From: Flavobacteriales bacterium UBA2426
GTDB taxonomy: Bacteria > Bacteroidota > Bacteroidia > Flavobacteriales_F > PHOS-HE28
Reading direction: 5' to 3'
DNA length: 8,152 nucleotides
NCBI GenBank assembly: GCA_002342985.1
Contig: DDRC01000055.1
Coordinates: 1 to 8,152, forward strand
A model generated the notes under the pieces. It saw only the letters and a list, made by a program, of their open reading frames with translations, had not been told where the DNA came from and made no database searches. Positions 1-6,100 of the stretch are shown here, one piece after another. The position numbers were made by a program, and so were the translations under genes. Within the stretch, counting starts at the first letter, position 1. Every line of letters begins with the position of its first letter.

Positions 1-576
1 AACGGGAACAAGACCCTGGGCAACTTCCGCCTGGATGGGATTCCGTCGGCGCCGCGCGGCGTGCCGCAGATCGAAGTGACCTTCGACATCGACGCTAACG
101 GCATTTTGCATGTACTGGCCAAGGACAAGGCCACCGGCAAGGAGCAGAGCATCCGCATCGAGGCCAGCAGCGGCCTGAGCAAGGAGGAGATCGAGAAGAT
201 GAAGAAGGAGGCCGAGGCCAACGCCGACGCTGACAAGGCCGCGCGCGAGAAGGTGGACAAACTGAACGCCGCGGACAGCCTCATCTTCCAGACCGAGAAG
301 AGCCTGAAGGACTATGGCGACAAGATCCCGGAGGAGAAGAAGAAGCCCATCGAGGACGCCCTCACACGCCTGAAGGACGCGCACAAGGCCCAGGACGTGG
401 ACGCCTGCGAGAAGCTGATGGGCGAACTGAACACCGCCTTCCAGGCCGCCAGCCAGGAGATGTACGAGGCCGCGCAGCAGGCCCAGTCCAACGGCGGGGC
501 GCAAGGCAGCGCCGGAAGCACCGGCGATGCCGAGGTGACCGACGTGGACTTCGAGGAAGTGAAGGACGGCAAGTAG
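1..576 (+). CDS. dnaK: Molecular chaperone DnaK (Hsp70), C-terminal part, 5' end outside window
   Basis: DnaK is the cytoplasmic ATP-dependent Hsp70 chaperone that works with DnaJ and GrpE. The frame is open from base 1, and 191 residues up to the TAG stop are visible, roughly the last 30% of a normal DnaK of about 640 residues. The ATPase domain and the start of the substrate-binding domain lie to the left. Seen here: the end of the beta substrate-binding subdomain (about residues 1-53, with [20 protein letters not shown] and [17 protein letters not shown]), then the helical lid (about 54-150, with [20 protein letters not shown] and [17 protein letters not shown]), then a low-complexity Gly/Ser/Ala/Gln linker and the acidic tail ending EEVKDGK, close to the classic EEVKDKK ending. 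The wording is typical of Bacteroidota DnaK. No dnaJ or grpE follows; the next gene is convergent. The first in-window ATG-like start is not real, because the homology continues upstream of it to base 1. Confidence 0.97.
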   Translation, partial: NGNKTLGNFRLDGIPSAPRGVPQIEVTFDIDANGILHVLAKDKATGKEQSIRIEASSGLSKEEIEKMKKEAEANADADKAAREKVDKLNAADSLIFQTEKSLKDYGDKIPEEKKKPIEDALTRLKDAHKAQDVDACEKLMGELNTAFQAASQEMYEAAQQAQSNGGAQGSAGSTGDAEVTDVDFEEVKDGK

Positions 577-588
577 GGGTCGGTCATA

Positions 589-607
589 CCCGGCCCCGCT
601 TGCCGGG
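589..607. other. Small GC-rich inverted repeat after dnaK
   Basis: A 6-bp perfect stem (CCCGGC at 589-594 pairs with GCCGGG at 602-607) closes a 7-base loop, 12 bases after the dnaK stop. It has no T-tract. It may be an mRNA 3'-end stabilising structure or chance pairing in GC-rich DNA. Confidence 0.3.
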
Positions 608-638
608 CCAGTACCCCCCGCGACACCGACGAGTTGAG

Positions 639-674
639 AATGAACGAGCCCCGCTTCAGCGGGGCTCGTTCATT
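639..674. terminator. Perfect 16-bp hairpin between convergent genes, likely bidirectional terminator
   Basis: Bases 639-654 are the exact reverse complement of 659-674, around a 4-base loop TTCA; the core of the stem is GAGCCCCGC/GCGGGGCTC. It lies 62 bases after the dnaK stop and 15 bases beyond the stop of the minus-strand MORN gene. This is where a terminator serving both convergent transcripts would be expected. The trailing T-tract is short on both strands (ATTT on plus, ATT on minus), so intrinsic termination is inferred from the strong stem and the position. Confidence 0.75.
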
Positions 675-689
675 TCAGCCGATCGGGCA

Positions 690-1433
690 TCAGCGCACGG
701 CGTGCACCTTGCCGTCGATGTAGTCCTCTTCCTTCACGACGGCGCCTGCCGCATCGTAGTAAATCCACGTGCCGATGCGGTGGGCGTCCATCCGCCGGCG
801 GTCGAACTGTGCGCGGCCCTTGCTCCGGAGGGCGCCACCCGGGTGGAATTCAGTCATCTCCAGCAGCAATCTGCCCTTGTCCACCAACTTGAGGAGGCTG
901 ATGGGGTTGCCGTCGGCCGCATAGAGCTCGAGCCGTGTGAAGCAACCGGTGGCCCGATGCCGCTCCTCCACGTAGCGCACGGCGCCATTCACGTAATGGT
1001 CCTGGTAGAAGACCACGGTACCATCGGCGTAACGGGCCTCGCTGCGCGGCTGGCCGTTGGCATGCCAGCTCCGCTGCACGGACCGCACGTCGTCGCTGCG
1101 CTTGAACTCGCGCTCGATGCTCCCGTTGCCGTGGTAGTTCTTGTAGACCACGAGCCGGCCCGCATCATAGTAGCCGCGGTGCTTGAGCTGGCCGTTGGGG
1201 TAACGGTCCTCCACCCATCCGATGCAGGGGAATCCGCCGCAATCGCGCAGCGAGTCGCCGCCCATGGCGCTGTTGAAGCGATCGTACACGTTCAGGTCCG
1301 GCGCCGGGTCCGCCCCGGCATCGCCCATGACATAGTGCTCATCATGCGCCAGCATGAGCGTGTCCGGCTGCGCCTGGCACGGAGCGGAAATCGCAAGCCC
1401 CCCCAAAGGGATGAGCGCTCGAATGAGGTTCAT
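690..1433 (-). CDS. Exported MORN-variant (YwqK-like) repeat protein, function unknown
   Basis: The protein has 247 residues. The N-terminus MNLIRALIPLGGLAISAPCQ followed by AQ looks like a type I signal peptide cut after about A21. The Cys at 19 is not in a lipobox, so a lipoprotein is unlikely. From about residue 73 to the end the protein is a run of degenerate MORN-variant repeats: YPNGQLKHRGYYDAG (78-92), HGNGSIEREF (101-110), WHANGQPRSEARYADG (123-138), YVNGAVRYVEE (147-157), FHPGGALRSKG (196-206) and the best copy, GTWIYYDAAGAVVKEEDYID (221-240) followed by GK. Such repeats occur in YwqK-type proteins, some annotated as antitoxins, and in many Bacteroidota envelope proteins with no known role. 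No toxin-like partner is visible, so I make no antitoxin claim. The gene starts 32 bases after the nhaC stop on the same strand, so co-transcription is plausible. No Shine-Dalgarno sequence precedes the ATG. It ends in TGA, just short of the hairpin it shares with dnaK. Confidence 0.85.
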   Translation of the reverse strand: MNLIRALIPLGGLAISAPCQAQPDTLMLAHDEHYVMGDAGADPAPDLNVYDRFNSAMGGDSLRDCGGFPCIGWVEDRYPNGQLKHRGYYDAGRLVVYKNYHGNGSIEREFKRSDDVRSVQRSWHANGQPRSEARYADGTVVFYQDHYVNGAVRYVEERHRATGCFTRLELYAADGNPISLLKLVDKGRLLLEMTEFHPGGALRSKGRAQFDRRRMDAHRIGTWIYYDAAGAVVKEEDYIDGKVHAVR

Positions 1434-1465
1434 CGGTCGCTCTTACGCAGCGGATACCGGGTCGG

Positions 1466-2893
1466 TTACCTCGACAGCCGTGCGATCCGCCAGCCCAGGG
1501 CACCCTGCAGCATGGTCATGAGAGGGCTCAGGAGATTGAAGAAGGCGAAGGGCAGGTAGGCCATCGTGGCCACGCCGAGCACGCCGGCCATATAAGCCCC
1601 GCAGGTGTTCCAAGGCACCAGGACGCTGGTGACGGTGCCACTGTCCTCCAGCGTTCGGCTGAGCACCTTGGGATGCAGGCCGCCTTCGGCGTAGACCGGA
1701 GCGAACATGCGCCCGGGCACCACGATGCTGAGGTACTGGTCGGATGCCGTGGCATTGACCACCACGCAGCTGCCTGCCGTGGCGGCGATCAGCGATCCGT
1801 CGCCATGCACGCGCGATAGGATGGCCTCCGCCATCCGCTGCAGGAGGCCCGCGCCCTCCAAGGCACCGCCGAACACCATGGCGCACAGGATGAGCCAGAT
1901 GGTCTTCAGCATGCCCGCCATGCCCTTTGCAGCGAGCAGCTCGTCCACGGTGGCGTTGCCGGTGGCGATGCGGGCACCGCTGCCCATGGTGCCCAGCAGC
2001 ACCTGATAGTAGTGCCGCCACCCATCGCCGCCGGCCAGCTCGGCCAGCAAGGGGCGCTGGAAAACCAGTGCGAAGGCAGCGCCGAGGAGCATGCCGATGA
2101 ACAGGGCAGGGAGCGCCGGCATCCGCCGCCAGATCATGAACACCACAGCGGCCGGAGCCAGGTAGAGCCACCAACCGATGCTGAAGCGCGCGCGAATAGC
2201 GCTCCGCAATTCATCCACCCCGCCCGCATCGGCCGCCGGCGCCAGCCACAGCCCCAGCACCAGGAAGGCCAGCAGCGCCACAGCAATCGAAGGCACGGTG
2301 GTGTTGAGCATGTACCGGATGTGCGTGAAGAGATCGGTGCCGGCGACGGCCGGCGCCAGGTTCGTGGTGTCGCTCAGGGGGCTCAGCTTGTCGCCGAAAT
2401 AGGCGCCGCTGATGACCGCCCCGGCCACCATGCCCTCGTGCATGCCCAGCGCCCGGCCGATGCCCATGAGCGCGATGCCCACCGTGGCCGCGGTGCTCCA
2501 CGAGCTGCCCGTGGCCAGGGAGACCACGCAGCAGACCACGCAGGCCGCGAATAGGAACACCTTGGGGCTCAGGAGCAGCAGGCCATGGTCGATCATCGCC
2601 GGCACGATGCCGCTGATGAGCCAGGTGCCAGCCAGGGCACCGATGAGCAGCAGGATGAGGATCGCCCCCATGGCCGTATTGATGCTGCGCACGATGTGCT
2701 CGAGCAGATCGCTGAACCGATGGCCGTTATGGATTCCGATGAGCAGCGCCAAGGCCGCGCTGAGCAGCAGTGCGATCTGGTTGGGGCCCTCCAGGCCGGA
2801 ATCCCCGAAGACGGCCACGTTGAGCGCAAGCAGCGCAACCAGCAGCAGCACGGGCACCAAGGACTGCAGGAGCGTTGGGGGCCGTGCGGGCAT
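1466..2893 (-). CDS. nhaC: Na+/H+ antiporter, NhaC family
   Basis: This inner-membrane secondary transporter exchanges external protons for internal Na+. Some family members (MleN type) couple this to malate/lactate exchange, so the substrate is not certain. The call rests on NhaC hallmark segments, numbered from the chosen start: SLATGSSWSTAATVG (125-139), GAYFGDKLSPLSDTTNLAPA (163-182) followed by VAGTDLFTHIRYM, ASDQYLSIVVPGRMF (383-397), LEDSGTVTSVLVPWNTCGAY (415-434). Many hydrophobic helices are visible, for example about 12-29, 38-54, 74-98, 110-127, 200-220, 245-280, 330-350 and 435-465. The 475-residue length is normal for the family. A longer frame starting at 2992 exists, but its 33 extra residues are polar and unlike the family. 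The ATG at 2893 puts the first helix about 10 residues in, as expected. The stop is TAA, 32 bases before the MORN-type gene. No key motif is missing. Confidence 0.95.
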   Translation of the reverse strand: MPARPPTLLQSLVPVLLLVALLALNVAVFGDSGLEGPNQIALLLSAALALLIGIHNGHRFSDLLEHIVRSINTAMGAILILLLIGALAGTWLISGIVPAMIDHGLLLLSPKVFLFAACVVCCVVSLATGSSWSTAATVGIALMGIGRALGMHEGMVAGAVISGAYFGDKLSPLSDTTNLAPAVAGTDLFTHIRYMLNTTVPSIAVALLAFLVLGLWLAPAADAGGVDELRSAIRARFSIGWWLYLAPAAVVFMIWRRMPALPALFIGMLLGAAFALVFQRPLLAELAGGDGWRHYYQVLLGTMGSGARIATGNATVDELLAAKGMAGMLKTIWLILCAMVFGGALEGAGLLQRMAEAILSRVHGDGSLIAATAGSCVVVNATASDQYLSIVVPGRMFAPVYAEGGLHPKVLSRTLEDSGTVTSVLVPWNTCGAYMAGVLGVATMAYLPFAFFNLLSPLMTMLQGALGWRIARLSR

Positions 2894-2897
2894 GCGC

Positions 2898-2924
2898 CGA
2901 ATATAGCGGCCGCCGACCGGGCAA
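2898..2924 (-). promoter_or_regulatory. Possible Bacteroidota-type promoter for nhaC
   Basis: On the minus strand, TATATTCG (2905-2898) resembles the Bacteroidota -7 element TAnnTTTG with one mismatch. A TTG (2924-2922) lies 16 bases upstream, slightly short of the usual 17-23. The -7 element ends 4 bases before the nhaC ATG, so this promoter would give an essentially leaderless mRNA. That and the tight spacing make the call weak. Confidence 0.25.
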
Positions 2925-2974
2925 TCCCTGTCCCCCTGGTTCCTCACCGGTATTGGCAATTCTTGCGTGCCCAC

Positions 2975-3005
2975 TTGCGCCGAAGGGCCCAACCGGATAC
3001 TTTCG
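2975..3005 (+). promoter_or_regulatory. Candidate Bacteroidota-type promoter for the giant surface-protein gene
   Basis: TTG (2975-2977) and TACTTTCG (2998-3005) are separated by 20 bases, inside the normal spacing for the phylum's -33/-7 promoters (TTG and TAnnTTTG). The -7 element differs from consensus at one base. Transcription would begin near 3010 and leave a leader of about 190 bases before the ATG at 3200, containing the C-rich tract. The evidence is consensus match only. Confidence 0.4.
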
Positions 3006-3035
3006 ACGCACCCTTGAACCTACCCTAACCACCTA

Positions 3036-3054
3036 CCCTCCCGCTTCCCCTCCC
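3036..3054 (-). other. Canonical G-quadruplex motif in leader region
   Basis: The minus strand reads GGG-A-GGGG-AAGC-GGG-A-GGG across 3054-3036, which satisfies the G3+N1-7 four-tract rule with short loops. A fifth GGG lies at 3025-3023. The plus strand is the matching C-rich (i-motif-type) sequence. The motif is on the template strand of the giant gene, just downstream of its candidate promoter. The motif is a direct sequence match; folding in the cell is unproven. Confidence 0.55.
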
Positions 3055-3199
3055 TTCCACTTCCATTCCGTATCGCCGCGGTAGGCTCATGGCCAGCCCG
3101 GGTGCGCGCATGCCAGCCCCACCGCTCTTGCAGTAATGGCTGAACCACCGGCCGTGGCCCGGAAGCCACCCAACCTCACGACTCCCCAATCCCATCACC

Positions 3200-6100
3200 A
3201 TGAGAACCACTCGGACGAACTTCACCCCAACGGCCCGGTCAAGTGCCAGGGCTCTGCTGATGGCCGCTGCGGTGGCCGCTGCAACGGCGCAGGCGCAGAC
3301 CACCATCAGCATCACGGCCCCAGGCGGCACCTCGGGCCTCAGCGGCCTCGGGACCAGCAACTACCATGTGAGCGAGCAGATCTACCTCGCCAGCGAGGTA
3401 GGGCAGAACATCACCATCAACCAGTTCGGCCTTAGCACGAGCGCGCTGGGGACGAACCCCACGTTCAACAACGTGGCGGTGTACATGCGGCATACCGCCA
3501 ACACCGTCTACACGGCCGGCACCTTCAACACCGCCGGTTTCACGCTCGTGTACAACGGGACCTTCGCATGGAGCGCCACCGGGTTCTCCGTGGTATCGCT
3601 GACCACGCCCTTCAATTACTCGCAGGCAAGCGGCAACCTGGAGGTGATGCTGGTGCGTACGGACAACACGACCCACACTGGCGCCATCTACAACTGCACC
3701 GTAGGCGCCACCAACAGCGTGCGCCGCCTCAACACCACCGTGCTCCCGGTGAGCGGCGTCACCGCCATGCCATTGGCCAATAGTGGATTCCGTGCGGCGG
3801 TGCAGCTGATCAATGTGCCCCAATGCGCAGGCACACCCACCCCGGGCAGCACCACCGCTTCCGTTGAGGGCGCATGCGCCGGCACACCCTTCACCTTGGG
3901 CGTGCAGAACAGCATCGGGCTTGGCGCCACCTACTTGTGGGAGCTCGACAACGGCGGCGGCTGGACGGCCTTCGGCACCAACGCCCCCACCCAAACGGTG
4001 ACGCAGAGCGCAAGCACCTCCTATCGCTGCACGGTCGACTGCCCGGCCGGTGGCGGCTCGCCCACCAGCGCCACCAGCACCCCCATCACCATCCCCATGG
4101 CGACCGACCTGCCCGTCGCCTTCAGCCAGACCGACTTCCCCTCCAATTGCTGGTCGCGGTCGGGCACCTCATCCGCCTTTCTCACCCGTGATGCCGTGAA
4201 TGGCCAGGGCATGCCCGGCTCGGGATCCGCCCGCTTCAACTTCTTCAATGCCGCATCCGGCACCCTCATCCTCACCAGCCCCACCTTCCCGGCGCTAACC
4301 GGTTCGAAGGAGGTGGTCTTCGACGTGGCCGGCGCCAAGTTCACCGACACGGCGACCGACCAGATCAAGCTGCAGTACTCCACCACGGGCAATGCCGGAC
4401 CTTGGACCGACATCGTCACCATGACGAATGCGGTGGGCGGCGACCTGAACACCGGCGGTGAGCAGGCTGCGCTTTTCGTCCCCACGAGCACGCAATGGAG
4501 GAGGCTCGCCTTCTCCGTGCCGGCGGGTGCCAATGCCATCCGATTCGAGGGCACGAGCGGCTTCGCCAATGCCGTTTACCTCGACAACATCGACATCCGC
4601 GACGTGCTGGCCTGCGCCACGCCGTTGAATCCCGTCGTCTCCCTCTCGAGCCCCACGCTGGGCCTGGTCTCCTGGACCACCACGAGCGCCACCGGCTACG
4701 AGGTGGAAGTGCGCACCAGCGGCGCACCCGGCAGCGGCCCGAGCGGCCTGGCGCTCTCCGGTACGGTGGCCGCCCCGCCCTTCAACGCCACCCCGCTCAC
4801 CTTCGGACAGACCTATGCCGCCTATGTGCGCGGCGACTGCGGCATCGACGGCTTCAGCCATTGGTCGTCGCCGTACGTCTTCACCGTGAACTACTGCACG
4901 GCGGGCGCCGCGAACACGAACCCCGCCAACATCGGCACCGTGAGCAATGTGAGCGTAGCCGGCATCAACCAGGCGAATGCGAGCATTGCAGGCTACGTGG
5001 ACTTCAGCGCCGTAACCGGCAGCATGGCGCCGGGCGGCAGCTATCCCTTCGTCTTCACGCGCAGCCTCAACTATCCGCTGGATCAGTTCATCGCCTGGGT
5101 GGATTGGAACGGCGACCTCGACTGGGATGACGCGGGCGAGAACGTGGTCAACTCCGCCATCGGAATTCCGGTGGGACCGCTCAATGGCCTCATCAACTGC
5201 CCTCCAGGCACCGCGCCAGGCGCCAAGCGGCTTCGCATCCGCCGGCAGTATGTGGATGTGGCCGGCGGCTTCCTGCCCAACAACACGCCCTGCGGCAACA
5301 GCACCTTCGGCCAAGTCCTGGACTTCACCCTGAACGTCTGCGGCCCCGTGGCAGCGACGACCTCCATCACCGATGATTGCTCCGGCGGCACCTTCAGCAT
5401 CGATGTGAACATCGCCAGCAACCCCGGCGGCGCCATGACCATCAACTGGGTGGCCACCCCCGGCGGCCCCGGCAGCCAGGCCGCCAGCCTCGGCAGCAAT
5501 GTGCTGCCCGCCTTCCCGGTCGGCACCAAGGTGAGCCTCAGCGTGAGCAACAGCACCCTCTGTGACCTGGCCCTCGGCGACCACTACAGCAATTGCCCGG
5601 TCACCCTCACCTGCGGCAGCACCATCACCGTGGAGCACTGCTACCGCAACGGCGACCCACGCACCTTCACCTTCCTCGCCGGCAATCCCAACGAGACCGT
5701 GACGGTGACCTTCGTATCAGGCGGAATGGACCCCAATGACGTCATCCGCGCATACAGCGGCACCGACAGCAACGGCGACCCCATCCAGCAGCTCACCGGC
5801 TCGTTCGCCGACCTCGATGGGGTGAATGGGACCTCCACGGGAAGCGCGCTCTTCATCGAGATTGACAGCGATGCCAGCGGCAGCTGCCAGGATGGATTGT
5901 CCGGGGCCGCCAACTGGGTCTTCGAGGTGGAATGCACGCCCGGCTGCGTGGACCCCGATGGCTCCGTTTCGCCCAATGTGGACTGCCTCACCGGCACCTT
6001 CACCCTGGAGGTGGCCGTAAGCTTCACCGGCGATGGGTCGACCGTTGACCTGGAGTACACGGTGAACGGCGCACCGCAGACGCCCATCACCGGGCTGGGC

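Larger units (their letters stand above)
2894..3199. other. Divergent intergenic region between nhaC and the giant surface-protein gene
   Basis: These 306 bases separate the two divergent starts. They hold a candidate promoter for each direction, a G-poor, C/T-rich tract (3017-3069, a single G on the plus strand) with a 9-base direct repeat ACCTACCCT (3018-3026 and 3031-3039), and a G-quadruplex motif on the minus strand. In the frame of the plus-strand gene there is a TAA at 3134-3136 and no ATG between it and 3200. I see no credible small gene, tRNA or riboswitch here. Confidence 0.7.

Noticed and set aside
690..1433. Toxin-antitoxin interpretation of the MORN-variant protein
   Set aside because: Database names for YwqK-like proteins suggest an antitoxin, but this one has a signal peptide and no adjacent toxin-like gene.
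600..1559. 319-codon open frame on the plus strand
   Set aside because: It lies antisense to the MORN-type gene and overlaps the end of nhaC; the translation has no recognisable domain and the repetitive Ala/Val/His/Arg content of a GC-rich shadow.
1443..2174. 243-codon open frame on the minus strand
   Set aside because: It is a different frame inside nhaC, whose family motifs are all in the other frame; the translation is rich in Arg, Gly and His and matches nothing I know.
2894..2992. Longer nhaC start at 2992 adding 33 residues
   Set aside because: The extra segment is polar, unlike family N-termini, and covers the likely promoter region; the ATG at 2893 places the first helix correctly.
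2012..3028. Several plus-strand frames opposite nhaC
   Set aside because: They are all antisense to a well-supported gene, and their products are low-complexity without membrane segments or motifs.
3136..3435. 99-codon plus-strand frame overlapping the start of the giant gene
   Set aside because: It overlaps the giant gene's signal-peptide region in another frame, is rich in His, Arg and Pro, and has no hydrophobic or domain signature.
3239..3994. 251-codon open frame on the minus strand
   Set aside because: It is antisense to the signal peptide and first domains of the giant protein, with Gly/Ala/His-rich content and no motif.
4295..5638. 447-codon open frame on the minus strand
   Set aside because: It is antisense to the jelly-roll, FN3 and GEVED-type domains, which are clearly recognisable on the plus strand; long antisense frames are expected in GC-rich genes.
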